A stretch of 64,000 nucleotides of DNA. Origin: Dehalogenimonas sp. WBC-2. GTDB lineage: Bacteria; Chloroflexota; Dehalococcoidia; Dehalococcoidales; Dehalococcoidaceae. The translations under genes and the position numbers were made by a program. Below are positions 44,283 through 53,330 of the stretch, one piece after another. The stretch covers positions 1-64,000 of the forward strand of contig CP011392.1 of NCBI GenBank assembly GCA_001005265.1, read 5' to 3'. The notes beneath the pieces are model-generated. The model was not told the DNA's origin. It saw only the letters and a program-made list of their open reading frames with translations, and searched no databases. The stretch's first letter is position 1, and the number at the start of each line of letters is the position of its first letter.

Positions 44283-45215
44283 ATGGATCCGATACTTATT
44301 TACGCTGTCAACGCCCTGGTCTACATCGGAATATTCGCCATCGTTGCTTTGTCGCTTAATGCCGAGTACGGTTACACCGGCCTGGCTAACTTCGGCAAAG
44401 TGGCCTTCTTCATGGTCGGGGCTTACAGCTATGCACTGTTAGTTCAGGCAGGCGTTCCATGGCCGTTGGCGATGGCATTAGCGGCGTTAATATCTTCGAT
44501 CTTCGGTTTGCTTGTATCTTTGCCTGCGATACGCCTTCGCGAAGATTACCTGGCAATAGTTACTCTCACTTTCGGCGAAATCCTCCGTATCTTTATTAAA
44601 TCTGAAGACTGGCTGGCTAACGGAGTTTGGGGTATAAGCATCCCGCCCGTTTTTGCCGCAGGTGATTTCGTCACAGGTTTATGGATGAACCTGGCACTGG
44701 TCTTCGGTCTGCTGGTAGCGTGCTACATCTTTATGAGTCTCCTGGCTAATTCACCCTTCGGCCGGATCATGCGGGCACTCCGTGAAGACCAGGTGGCCGC
44801 TGACGCCATTGGCAAGAACCGCATAGTTTATAAAAGCCAGATTTTCATGATAGGATCGGCCATGGCCGGCCTCGGCGGCGCTCTCTTCGCCAATTTCGTG
44901 GGTTATATCGCCCCGGAATCTTTCCTGCCAATTATCACTTTTACCATCTGGATGATGGTCATCCTTGGCGGTCCGGCCAACAACTTTGGTGTTATCATCG
45001 GTGCGGCGGCAGTGCAACTCTTCGAACGCGGCACCATCATCTTGAAAGACTATGTAACTTTACCTATTGACCCAACCAACCTACAGAATATCCTCTTCGG
45101 TGTGATCATCATTACCATCCTGATGTTCCGCCCGAGTGGCCTGTTCAAGGAAAGCAAGATCAATACTCTGGGTACCAGGAGGGCCATGCGATGGCTGAAC
45201 CCCTCCTCAAAGTAG
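44283..45215 (+). CDS. livM: branched-chain amino acid ABC transporter permease LivM
   Basis: Second membrane subunit, 310 aa. It has LALNAEYGYTGLANFGKVAFF-type N-terminal helices (LSLNAEYGYTGLANFG), the loop FGRIMRALREDQVAADAIGK and the C-terminal FGVIIGAAAVQLFERG. It starts right after the livH stop and overlaps livG by 25 nt. Confidence 0.93.
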   Translation: MDPILIYAVNALVYIGIFAIVALSLNAEYGYTGLANFGKVAFFMVGAYSYALLVQAGVPWPLAMALAALISSIFGLLVSLPAIRLREDYLAIVTLTFGEILRIFIKSEDWLANGVWGISIPPVFAAGDFVTGLWMNLALVFGLLVACYIFMSLLANSPFGRIMRALREDQVAADAIGKNRIVYKSQIFMIGSAMAGLGGALFANFVGYIAPESFLPIITFTIWMMVILGGPANNFGVIIGAAAVQLFERGTIILKDYVTLPIDPTNLQNILFGVIIITILMFRPSGLFKESKINTLGTRRAMRWLNPSSK

Positions 45216-45970
45216 AAGGACTGGTTAAGAATTACGGCGGCTTGTGTGCGGTTGGCGGCGTCGACCTGGAGGTCGGGCGGGGCAAATTCGTCGGCCTGGT
45301 CGGCCCTAACGGCTGCGGCAAGACGACGCTGCTTTCTTCGATCTACGGTCTGCGACCTTCAGACGGTGGCCATGTTACGTTCGCCGGACGGCATATTGAA
45401 AAGATGGCGCCGCACCAGATATTCGACCTCGGCATGGGTAACGCCTTCCAGTTCCCGAGACTTTTCCCGACCATGACTGTCCTTGATAACATGATCATCG
45501 CTGCCCGTAATCAGCCGGGTGATAAACTCTTCAATTCGCTCTTCCGCCGGGGCAAATGGCACCGCGACGATGAGCGTCTGGCCATCCGTGCCATGGAACT
45601 GCTGCAACTGCTCAATATCAGTCACCTGACTTTTTCCAAGGCTGGTGAGATGTCCGGCGGTCAGCAAAAGTTGCTTGAGATCGGCCGGTCGCTGATGGCG
45701 GAACCTGAACTGCTGCTTCTTGACGAACCGGCTGCTGGCGTCAATCCTGTGCTGGGGAAGCAGATATTTGAGGAACTTGACAAGCTCAAGCGTGAAAAAG
45801 GCATGAGCTTCTTTATCATCGAGCACAGGCTGGAATTGCTGATGGCTTATACCGACTGGGTCTACGTTATGGACCGGGGCAAGATAGCTTTGCAAGGTGA
45901 ACCGAAACAGGTGGTCAATGACCCGATATTCTTCGACGTATATATAGGCAGTCGCGGAGGTCAAACATGA
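45191..45970 (+). CDS. livG: branched-chain amino acid ABC transporter ATPase LivG
   Basis: Cytoplasmic ATPase of 259 aa with Walker A GPNGCGKTTLL, a Q-loop in NAFQFPRLF, signature MSGGQQKLLEI and Walker B LLLLDEPAAGVNP, and the extended LivG-type C-terminal end. AGGAGG precedes the ATG within the livM end. Confidence 0.94.
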   Translation: MAEPLLKVEGLVKNYGGLCAVGGVDLEVGRGKFVGLVGPNGCGKTTLLSSIYGLRPSDGGHVTFAGRHIEKMAPHQIFDLGMGNAFQFPRLFPTMTVLDNMIIAARNQPGDKLFNSLFRRGKWHRDDERLAIRAMELLQLLNISHLTFSKAGEMSGGQQKLLEIGRSLMAEPELLLLDEPAAGVNPVLGKQIFEELDKLKREKGMSFFIIEHRLELLMAYTDWVYVMDRGKIALQGEPKQVVNDPIFFDVYIGSRGGQT

Positions 45971-46689
45971 GTGACATCTTGACTGCTACCGGGATTACCG
46001 CTGGTTATGGCGATGTGCATATAGTAAATGATGTTTCAGTGCATCTGGAATATGGCGGCAGTGTTGCTATTGTGGGGCCAAACGGCTCCGGTAAATCGAC
46101 GCTGCTTAAGAGCTTGATCGGATTTGCCAGGCTGTTTGAGGGCAACATCATGTTTGACGGCCGGGATATCACTGGCATGACATCAGATAAGACAGTGGCC
46201 ATGGGTCTGGGTTACGTATCTCAAACAGACAACGTTTTTGCCAATCTTACCATCCAGGAGAATCTGGAAATGGGCGCCTATGTCCGTCATGACTCCGCCG
46301 CAGTCAAACAGGATATAGAGCGGATGTATCAGATGTTCCCGGAACTGGAACGCCGTAAGAAATTCTACGCCGGCAGCCTTTCCGGCGGCGAACGCCAGAT
46401 GCTGGCGATAGCCCGGGCGATGATGGCTAACCCGCGCGCCTTGCTCCTTGATGAACCTCTTGCCTCACTCTCACACAAAGCGGTCGAAACAATCGTTGAC
46501 AAATTGCGTCTTATCAATGAGTCCGGCACTGCGCTAATGATTATCGAGCAGAATACTCGCCGAATTCTATCGTTCGCCCGCCGTGCATATGTCCTGGTCA
46601 CAGGAAAACTGGCACTCGAAGGCGAAGCAGCCACCATCCTCGAAAACGAAGACGCCCGTAAACGCTACCTCGGCCTCAGCGTAGACTAG
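45967..46689 (+). CDS. livF: branched-chain amino acid ABC transporter ATPase LivF
   Basis: Second ATPase, 240 aa, with Walker A GPNGSGKSTLLKS, signature LSGGERQMLAIARAM and Walker B LLLDEPLASLS. It overlaps livG by 4 nt. The operon has no livJ/livK binding protein, so the receptor must be encoded elsewhere. Confidence 0.94.
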   Translation: MSDILTATGITAGYGDVHIVNDVSVHLEYGGSVAIVGPNGSGKSTLLKSLIGFARLFEGNIMFDGRDITGMTSDKTVAMGLGYVSQTDNVFANLTIQENLEMGAYVRHDSAAVKQDIERMYQMFPELERRKKFYAGSLSGGERQMLAIARAMMANPRALLLDEPLASLSHKAVETIVDKLRLINESGTALMIIEQNTRRILSFARRAYVLVTGKLALEGEAATILENEDARKRYLGLSVD

Positions 46690-46738
46690 CAAGCCTCTCT
46701 CGCGCTAGAATAGCCGGAGAATCCGGGGAGGTGACCAA

Positions 46739-47113
46739 ATGTACTACATCAATGTGGAATCCCACTTTGACGCCGCCCATTTTCTCCGCGGCTATGCCGG
46801 TAAGTGTGAAAACTTACATGGACACCGCTATAAAGTGGCGGTGAAGATCGCCTCGGAAAATCTCGATGACATCGGTATGGCGTATGATTTCACCAACCTG
46901 AAAGCTGTCCTCAAACCTCTTCTGTCCCGCTATGATCACACACTGCTGAACGACGTACCGCCGTTCGATAAGATAAACCCGTCTGCTGAGAATATCGCCC
47001 GTGCCATTTATGAAGCGCTCGCGCCCGAGATTAAAGGCGTCAGATTGGAATCGGTGACAGTGTGGGAGTCCCCGGAGAGCTGCGCCGAGTACAGGGCAAC
47101 AAACCCAACCTGA
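46739..47113 (+). CDS. queD: 6-carboxytetrahydropterin synthase / PTPS family
   Basis: Zinc enzyme of queuosine precursor synthesis. The 124-residue protein has the zinc histidines in AAHFLRG (His14) and ENLHGHRY (His27, His29), the catalytic Cys23, and the end ESPESCAEY. GGGGAGG precedes the ATG. queC and queE are not nearby; a true PTPS role is less likely in this lineage. Confidence 0.9.
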   Translation: MYYINVESHFDAAHFLRGYAGKCENLHGHRYKVAVKIASENLDDIGMAYDFTNLKAVLKPLLSRYDHTLLNDVPPFDKINPSAENIARAIYEALAPEIKGVRLESVTVWESPESCAEYRATNPT

Positions 47114-47159
47114 ACGCAAGCTGAATACTATTTACATCCGCCCGCCGCCGGTTTATAGT
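47109..47159 (+). promoter_or_regulatory. operator and leaderless promoter of the two-component system
   Basis: An 11-bp-period direct repeat CCTGAACGCAAGCTGAAT (47109-47126) sits just upstream of TTTACA (47131-47136), a 17-bp spacer and TATAGT (47154-47159). The response-regulator ATG is 6 nt after the -10 box, with no ribosome site. A near copy (15 of 18 identical on the other strand) lies at 49393-49410. Confidence 0.6.
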
Positions 47160-47165
47160 CTAACC

Positions 47166-47840
47166 ATGCGTATCCTGCTGGTAGAAGATGACACAGACCT
47201 GGTCTGGGCTATTAAGTCCCGGATGGAACAGGACGGCTACGCTGTTGACCATGAATCCGACGGCCCGTCCGGCCTGAACCGTGCCGCCGACACCTATGAC
47301 GTCATCATCCTGGACATCATGCTGCCGGGTCTTGATGGTTTCGAGGTATGCCGCCGTATCCGCAGTCAGGGCATCAAAACGCCCATCCTCATGCTTACCG
47401 CCCGCAGCCGGGAAGACGACAAAGTACGCGGCCTGGACTGCGGCGCCGATGATTATCTGGCCAAACCGTTCAGCTATCCCGAGCTTTTCGCCCGAGTTCG
47501 GGCACTGATTCGGAGGTCCCACAATCATCTAACGAACGAGCTGATCGTAGGCCCGTTGCATATTGATATTGCTTTGAGAACTGCCGCTTACCATGGCCGG
47601 GAACTGATACTGACTTCCAAGGAATACGGCATCCTTGAATATTTAACCTTGAACAGAAATGCGGTCGTGACCAAGGATATGATCGAGCAGCATATCTGGG
47701 GAGATGACAACAATATCTATTCCAATGTCATCGAGGTGTTGGTCAGCCGGGTAAGGAACAAGCTGGACCCGGAGAACAAGGAAGCGGTCATCAAGACCGT
47801 CAGGAGTTTGGGGTACATCATCAAGAATGAAAAGCCTTAA
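47166..47840 (+). CDS. OmpR/PhoB-family response regulator
   Basis: A 224-residue regulator with a receiver domain (phosphorylated Asp50 in IILDIMLPG; Lys in YLAKPFSYPE) and a C-terminal winged helix (LTSKEYGILEYL, HIWGDDNNIYSNVIEVLVSR). It overlaps its kinase gene by 14 nt. Its probable sites are the 11-bp repeats upstream of itself and at 49393. Confidence 0.93.
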   Translation: MRILLVEDDTDLVWAIKSRMEQDGYAVDHESDGPSGLNRAADTYDVIILDIMLPGLDGFEVCRRIRSQGIKTPILMLTARSREDDKVRGLDCGADDYLAKPFSYPELFARVRALIRRSHNHLTNELIVGPLHIDIALRTAAYHGRELILTSKEYGILEYLTLNRNAVVTKDMIEQHIWGDDNNIYSNVIEVLVSRVRNKLDPENKEAVIKTVRSLGYIIKNEKP

Positions 47841-49305
47841 TCTCAAATTAATCTTATTGTACGTTGCCTCCGTGTTCATGATAGTGACTACGGTGTTTAT
47901 GGTCAATGAACATAGCGCTTATGAAAGATCAGAAACGACCGCAGTTCAATTGATGGAAATAGGTCCTGGTTACATCAACAGCGCAACACTTGACACTATT
48001 GAAGTGGAAGCGCGGAATCAGGGTGAAAATATTTTTGATATTCTCTCAGAGTTCATAACAGGAACCACTGCAACCGGAATACTTGAGACCTTCCATCCAG
48101 TTTTTCCGCTTCTTGGGCCTGGAGGACGAGGCGATAGCACAACGATAACTCTACTTCCAGAGTTATTCCGTTCAAGCGACAATTATTACCTCATAGACGA
48201 TCCTTCTTCTGAAATAGGTCCATTGATTATTTCAGATAATTATTTCTCTTCAACCATATCTCTATTCATTGATGGACCGCCATGGCGCAGGTTGTATTAC
48301 TCTCAAGTAGACGGCTACGACGATCTGGTAATCATAGGCTCATTGGACATACGTTTTCTCCCTGAAAAGAACTGGCTGGGCAAGGTGCCCGGAGATGTCT
48401 TGCTAGTAACTCCGCTTGTCATGGTAGCAGCCTTACTCCTTGGTTCAATTATTACACGTATAACGGTTAGCCCGGTTATCCGCCTGACCCGGTTTTCGGA
48501 AAAACTGGCCGCAGGAAGCTTAAATGAAAGAACTGGTTTTACATCAAAAGATGAACTGGGGCGGCTTGCTCATTCGCTTAATTTGATGGCTGCCCGGTTG
48601 CAGGATACCTTTAATTCCCAGAAGAAATTCGTTTCCGACGCTGCCCATGAATTGAAAACTCCTCTGGCATCAATGAAGACGGCGGTCACCGGAGCATTAA
48701 TCAATAGTAAGACTAAAGAAGAATACCATCAGTTGATTGATTTCTTGTCCCGCAAGATAGATGTCCAGGAACGTCTTATAACCGACTTGCTCCTCCAAGC
48801 GAAGGCGGATGAGGTTGATTCTGTAACCGCCTGCCAACTGGTAGACATTGCGGACCTCGTTGCTCGGGCGGCCGGGGAATTTGAGCCGATTTTCGATGAG
48901 AAAGGGCTGAACTTCACCCCCGATACTGCTGAACTGCCGCCGCACCGTAAGCTCTACGTTAAAGGAGACGCCGGGCAGCTTTTACACTTGTTCTCCAACC
49001 TGTTTGACAATGCCGCCAAATATACCCCCGCAGGCGGCAGGGTCGGCATTTGTATAACAGCCGATGATGAAAACGTATTCATCAAAGTTAGAGACACCGG
49101 TGGTGGTATCGCCCCTGAACACTTGGACAAGATATTTGATCGATTCTATAAGATTTCTGCGGACAGGACACCAGAATCCGGCTTCGGTCTTGGATTGTCC
49201 ATATGCCGCGGCATCGCCGTCCGTCACGGTGGCGAGATTACGGTGGAGAGCGAGCCCGGAGAGGGCAGTGTCTTCACCGTGCGTTTGCCATTGTATTTCG
49301 GCTGA
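47827..49305 (+). CDS. membrane sensor histidine kinase
   Basis: A 492-residue kinase with two membrane helices (about 5-25 and 188-210) around an extracytoplasmic sensor region of about 160 residues with no recognised fold, a HAMP domain (208-262), HisKA with His274 (SDAAHELKTPLA), and an ATPase domain (NLFDNAAKYTP; GFGLGLSICRG). Partner of the preceding regulator. Confidence 0.93.
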   Translation: MKSLNLKLILLYVASVFMIVTTVFMVNEHSAYERSETTAVQLMEIGPGYINSATLDTIEVEARNQGENIFDILSEFITGTTATGILETFHPVFPLLGPGGRGDSTTITLLPELFRSSDNYYLIDDPSSEIGPLIISDNYFSSTISLFIDGPPWRRLYYSQVDGYDDLVIIGSLDIRFLPEKNWLGKVPGDVLLVTPLVMVAALLLGSIITRITVSPVIRLTRFSEKLAAGSLNERTGFTSKDELGRLAHSLNLMAARLQDTFNSQKKFVSDAAHELKTPLASMKTAVTGALINSKTKEEYHQLIDFLSRKIDVQERLITDLLLQAKADEVDSVTACQLVDIADLVARAAGEFEPIFDEKGLNFTPDTAELPPHRKLYVKGDAGQLLHLFSNLFDNAAKYTPAGGRVGICITADDENVFIKVRDTGGGIAPEHLDKIFDRFYKISADRTPESGFGLGLSICRGIAVRHGGEITVESEPGEGSVFTVRLPLYFG

Positions 49306-49392
49306 GGTAAGCACGGGAATTCCGGGGTTATATCTTCCCGGTACCATCGTTTACGGTATTTCAGTACTATTTTCTACTGTTTGACCTTTTTC

Positions 49393-49425
49393 GTTCAGGT
49401 TGTGTTCAGGTTGCCGTGGTAGAGT
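49393..49425 (+). promoter_or_regulatory. second copy of the response-regulator operator
   Basis: GTTCAGGTTGTGTTCAGG (49393-49410) is a tandem 11-bp direct repeat whose complement matches the site at 47109-47126 at 15 of 18 positions. TAGAGT (49420-49425) may be the -10 box. The downstream gene is the truncated exported protein at 49549. Confidence 0.5.
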
Positions 49426-49548
49426 GTCTCCGCGTCCATGGAGAGGAAAATAAGGCTGGCATGGACGGAGGAGGGAGCTGATATGAATGTGTGAGAGTTT
49501 CCCAAGTGGCTGCCAGGAGACTAAAATATTAGAAAGGATAAATACAAG

Positions 49549-49716
49549 ATGCAGTTCAGGAAACGGTTTCTAATGGTTTTCATGTCATTGGCTCTTCTGG
49601 CCGGGATGCTGGGGGGTGGAACGGTGGCAGCAGCTGATACAAAGCTTTCATGGGAAAGCATCTCTAATGGGAGCATCTTAACTATTCATCTGCCGTTATC
49701 CCAAAGAGTAAGGTAA
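49549..49716 (+). pseudogene. truncated exported protein
   Basis: A 55-codon frame with a clear signal peptide (MQFRKRFLMVFMSLALLAGM then GGGTVAAAD) and only about 26 mature residues before TAA. AAAGGA precedes the ATG. The length is too short for a normal secreted protein, so the 3' part has probably been lost; a short peptide precursor cannot be excluded. It is the likely target of the upstream regulator site. Confidence 0.5.
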
Positions 49717-49780
49717 AATAGATGTAAATGTAAGCAGAATTACGCATCGAGTAGAGCTGAAGTATATTGGGAGGGTTAAC

Positions 49781-50233
49781 ATGAGATTCGGCGCACCCGA
49801 AATAATAGTATTTTCCTTGAGCATCACTCTCTATGCCTTTATCTTTTACTATCTGAATAAGCATACCGACGATGACCAAACCCTGCGACACACAATTCGA
49901 AGTCGTAGCTTCCAATTAATGCTTTCTGGTGACTTCATTATGTTCATCGGCGGTCTAACTCTGGGGATTGGAGGGCTAATCATCAGTATTCCATTTTTAA
50001 TATTGCTCGGTTATTTGGCAGTATTAGCTAATAGATCACCACTGAACGGCAATGTTTTTGCCTTGATATTTGCTATCATCCTCATCGGTCAACGCTCAAT
50101 TTTGTACTTCGGCGGTGGGTATCCAGATATTCAATCATGGATAATTGTTATCTTTTACTTGGGAGCTGCCATTTATGTACTGCCGTCATCAATCATACTC
50201 ATAAAGAGCGGGGTCGCAACAGGCTGGAGATAA
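49781..50233 (+). CDS. integral membrane protein of unknown function
   Basis: A 150-residue protein with four or five membrane helices and a short charged loop (NKHTDDDQTLRHTIRSRS) after helix 1. GGGAGGG precedes the ATG by 6 nt. No family recognised. Confidence 0.6.
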   Translation: MRFGAPEIIVFSLSITLYAFIFYYLNKHTDDDQTLRHTIRSRSFQLMLSGDFIMFIGGLTLGIGGLIISIPFLILLGYLAVLANRSPLNGNVFALIFAIILIGQRSILYFGGGYPDIQSWIIVIFYLGAAIYVLPSSIILIKSGVATGWR

Positions 50234-50299
50234 GATTGTTAAGTGAAGCACTCTTAGCGCGCATGATCTTATTTTCATCTCCTGTTTATCTTGGAGTGG

Positions 50300-50560
50300 T
50301 AGCTGTTCAATAAACAGGTTGTCGCTATAGCAACCCTTGCCGTCCATGTTGATCCTGACGTGGTGTTCCTTCAGTAAACGGTAAAGGCTTCATCGGTAAC
50401 CTGAATGCCTTGATCGGTGTTGAATATTTCAGGAGTCTCCTTACTTCAGGCTTCTTCCAAAGCAGCGACACAGAAGTCTGCATTCAGCGTATTAGACAAG
50501 CGCCAAGAAATGATATACTGGCTGTATCAGTCAATGTGGCTACGGGGTAAAACTCCCCCT
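50300..50560 (-). pseudogene. IS3-family transposase OrfB remnant
   Basis: Read leftward, three frames together give SWRLSNTLNADFCVAALEEA, then TPEIFNTDQGIQVTDEAF, then HHVRINMDGKGCYSDNLFIE. This is the DDE-domain stretch of IS3-family OrfB (normally TPEIFNTDQGSQFTS...SMDGKGR..DN.F.ERLWR). At least two frameshifts and stops are present and both ends are missing. Confidence 0.75.
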
Positions 50561-50568
50561 TAGATACC

Positions 50569-50593
50569 TGTCTAATTTTTGGGGACCACCTCA
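50569..50593. mobile_element. probable IS3-family terminal end
   Basis: TGTCTAATTTTTGGGG followed by ACCACCTCA resembles the terminal inverted repeats of IS3-family elements (TGTCTAAxTTTTGGGGxCCA). It lies 9 bp from the OrfB fragment; the opposite end was not found. Confidence 0.5.
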
Positions 50594-50692
50594 TATTTGG
50601 GCGTTATTTCTTTAGGACAATATTAAGAAAAGAATAAGATTGAAAATATGAAAACCGCACTTAAAACTCACAACGCGGAGCCGTGACATGCG

Positions 50693-50821
50693 GCTTTTGA
50701 CTTAGTCAGCCAGCTTGAACAGAAGGCATGCTACCTCACCGCCGAAGACCCCGTGCCCTACAGCTACGTTCTTCCTGTGACGCTCATACCCAGTTTGTCG
50801 AGGACACCTACAACTAATTAA
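50693..50821 (+). pseudogene. unidentified coding remnant
   Basis: An open stretch reads AFDLVSQLEQKACYLTAEDP then VPYSYVLPVTLIPSL before TAA. It has protein-like composition but no start codon or ribosome site, and I cannot name the family. It touches the plsY 3' end on the other strand. Confidence 0.25.
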
Positions 50822-51501
50822 CTCAAAGCTTTGCTGCTATTCTCCGGCCGGGATATCCAGGTTTTCCGGTCGCGGATATCACGGTCGAAAAGCAGACGAT
50901 TGGTTATCAGTTCTCCGGTTGACAGGCCGGTTGCCAGTTCTGAGCGGCGGCCGATGAGCCGTCTTCCCAGGGAGATGGTGGTGAGCGCGGCAAAACCGGC
51001 GGCCACTGGGCCGGGTTCTGATATGTTGAAAAATCCGGACAGGTAATAAGCCAGCAAGGGCAGCGACAGAAAGCCTATGAAAACGCTCAGCGACAATTTC
51101 TTAAGAGGCGACAGTGATAAAGCGATTGCCAGAATAACCAGGCCTAATAGGGGCGATACGCCCGCGACGACTCCGAGACTTGTTAGATTGCCGCGCCCTC
51201 CACGAAAACCCAGGAACAGCGGCCAGATCTGACCGGTGATGGCAGCGATGCCGACGACCATCTGCATTCCGGTTTCCAGCCCGGCCCAGCGCGCCACCCA
51301 AACCGCCAGGAGCCCCTTGGCGAAGTCGAAGAGGACTACCGGTAGCGCCCACCGTTTGGAAGTGGCCTTCAGTGCGTTGGAAGAACCGACGTTGCCGGAA
51401 CCGAATTTGCGGAGGTCAACGCCGCGGGTCCAGCGGGCAATGATGTAGGCTATTGGGATGCTGCCTATGAGATAAGCGGCTATCACCAGAAGTAGTGTCA
51501 T
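50818..51501 (-). CDS. plsY: acyl-phosphate:glycerol-3-phosphate acyltransferase
   Basis: Membrane enzyme that starts phospholipid synthesis from acyl phosphate. The 227-residue protein has the three conserved loops: GSIPIAYI, GSGNVGSSNALK and GFRGGRGNLTSLG (usually GGKGVAT). The C-terminal tail of about 30 residues is longer than usual. ATG 51501 follows AGGAGC; TTG 51507 is less likely. Confidence 0.93.
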   Translation of the reverse strand: MTLLLVIAAYLIGSIPIAYIIARWTRGVDLRKFGSGNVGSSNALKATSKRWALPVVLFDFAKGLLAVWVARWAGLETGMQMVVGIAAITGQIWPLFLGFRGGRGNLTSLGVVAGVSPLLGLVILAIALSLSPLKKLSLSVFIGFLSLPLLAYYLSGFFNISEPGPVAAGFAALTTISLGRRLIGRRSELATGLSTGELITNRLLFDRDIRDRKTWISRPENSSKALS

Positions 51502-51618
51502 AAACAAGCTCCTGATATTCCAATAAAATTGGGTGATGATTCAAAATATATTGTCATATTGTGATTAAATAAATGGCTTCTGCGTATGCAAAACGGTGTG
51601 TTTGATATCGGTTGGGAT

Positions 51619-52467
51619 TCAGTCCCGAGAGTCATTCTCTTTTGGCAACCGGGCAAGCAATTTTTTAACCGCTGCCAGGGGCACGCTCTGTCCGCCGATC
51701 ATCGTCTCAGTGGCTGGATCCAGGCCGTGGTAATCGGTGCCGCCAGTGGCCACCAGCCCCAATCTTTCGGCCAGGCGTTTCAAATGCTGGATCTCATATT
51801 GGCGGTAGCTGGCGTAATAGACTTCAATACCGGTCAAGCCTGCCGCCGCAAGATTCTCAACCATGGGCTCGTAATTCGGCAAGGTCAAGGGGTGGGCCAT
51901 TACTGCCAGGCCTCCGGCAGACTTGATAAGAGTCACAGCATCGGTGGGGGTGAGCTTGATGCGTTCGGCATAGGCCGGGCCGTCGCGGCTGATATATTTT
52001 TCAAAAGCTTCACCGATATAACTGATGTAACCTTTTTCTACCATGGCCTGGGCGATATGCGGCCGGCCGATGACGGCATCACCGGCAATTTCCTTCACTC
52101 TGGTCCATTCCAGCGGCATACCCAACGCCGCCAGTTTTTCAACCATGGCTAAGCCGCGGTCTTCCCGTGAGTCTCTCATACCGGACAACTGGTGTTTGAA
52201 GTTTGTGTTCTGCCAGTCTATAAAATAACCAAGGACATGCACGTCACCTTCAGCGACATTGGTGGAAATCTCGACTCCGGGAATGACGGTAAGTCCGGGA
52301 TGGTTCTCCGCTTCGGCCAGGGCTTCGGCGATGCCGTCAATGGAATCGTGGTCGGTTAGAGCCATGTATCTCAAACCGCGCGCCGCCGCCATTTTGACTA
52401 CTTCAGCCGGAAGAAAGACGCCATCAGAAGCGGTAGAGTGCAGGTGCAGGTCAACCAGGCTGGTCAT
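51619..52467 (-). CDS. PHP-domain phosphoesterase (TrpH/YciV-type)
   Basis: A 282-residue PHP hydrolase with LVDLHLHSTASDG (4-16), LTDHDSIDGI (37-46), PGVEIS and a late AHPLTLP and TGGTDYHG. Relatives act on 3',5'-nucleoside bisphosphates or ssRNA ends. It overlaps ymdB by 4 nt, pointing to a nucleic-acid metabolism operon. Confidence 0.9.
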   Translation of the reverse strand: MTSLVDLHLHSTASDGVFLPAEVVKMAAARGLRYMALTDHDSIDGIAEALAEAENHPGLTVIPGVEISTNVAEGDVHVLGYFIDWQNTNFKHQLSGMRDSREDRGLAMVEKLAALGMPLEWTRVKEIAGDAVIGRPHIAQAMVEKGYISYIGEAFEKYISRDGPAYAERIKLTPTDAVTLIKSAGGLAVMAHPLTLPNYEPMVENLAAAGLTGIEVYYASYRQYEIQHLKRLAERLGLVATGGTDYHGLDPATETMIGGQSVPLAAVKKLLARLPKENDSRD

Positions 52468-53240
52468 GCCAGGGCCGCCGTTTCTCGGTCGATGCGTTCG
52501 ATGGCAATAGCCCGGCCATTTGAATCGGTGGTGATAAGCACTGAGTTAAAGGTAACGCGCCCTTTGCCGACCGATAAACGGTTGGGCATACCGCTAAGGA
52601 ACCGTTTCAGGACGTCATCCGGGGTGTCACCTATTATAGAATCAGTAGGCCCTACCATGCCGATGTCGGAGACGCTGGCAGTGCCGCCGGGCAGGACGCG
52701 GGCATCTACTGTGCCGACATGGGTATGGGTGCCGACGACGGCGGTGACCCGGCCGTTCAGGTACCAGCCCATGGCTTGTTTCTCTGAAGTGGCTTCAGCG
52801 TGAAAGTCCACGATGATGTGCTTAGGCGGCTCTTTATATTCAGCCAGGAGTGTATCCATGGCGCGGAAGGGGCAGTCTACTAAGCTGTTGAGAAAAGTGC
52901 GGCCTAACAGGTTGACCACCAGCACTCCTTTGACTGAGGTAAAGCCTTTTCCGGGCGCATCGGGCGGGTAGTTAAGCGGCCGTATTACCGGGGCACTGCC
53001 TTCCAGCAGCGGCAGGATTTCCATCTGTGACCAGATATGATTGCCAGAGGTGATAGCGTCAACACCATAGGAAAAAAGTTCCTCGGCAACGTCAGGTGTC
53101 AGCCCCAAACCGCCAGCGGCGTTTTCACCATTGGCGATGACCATGTCAACACCCAGTCCCAGCTTCAGGGCAGGCAGAATCTCTTTCATGGCACGGCGAC
53201 CCGGTTTGCCGATGATGTCGCCGATAGTCAATATTTTCAT
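52464..53240 (-). CDS. ymdB: YmdB-family metallophosphoesterase
   Basis: A 258-residue phosphodiesterase (TIGR00282 type): start MKILTIGDIIGKPGRRA, metal ligands in ANGENAAGG, TSGNHIWSQ, DFHAEATSEK, and VGTHTHVGT. Bacillus YmdB degrades cAMP-type phosphodiesters and affects biofilm; in this lineage the role is inferred only. AGGA precedes the ATG. Confidence 0.92.
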   Translation of the reverse strand: MKILTIGDIIGKPGRRAMKEILPALKLGLGVDMVIANGENAAGGLGLTPDVAEELFSYGVDAITSGNHIWSQMEILPLLEGSAPVIRPLNYPPDAPGKGFTSVKGVLVVNLLGRTFLNSLVDCPFRAMDTLLAEYKEPPKHIIVDFHAEATSEKQAMGWYLNGRVTAVVGTHTHVGTVDARVLPGGTASVSDIGMVGPTDSIIGDTPDDVLKRFLSGMPNRLSVGKGRVTFNSVLITTDSNGRAIAIERIDRETAALA

Positions 53241-53330
53241 TTAGTTCCTAACTGAGATTTATTGTTGATTATCCTATTATGCCATTCATTGGGTAAGCGT
53301 TCAACGTTGAGGTCTGCAGTGAGATGAGAT

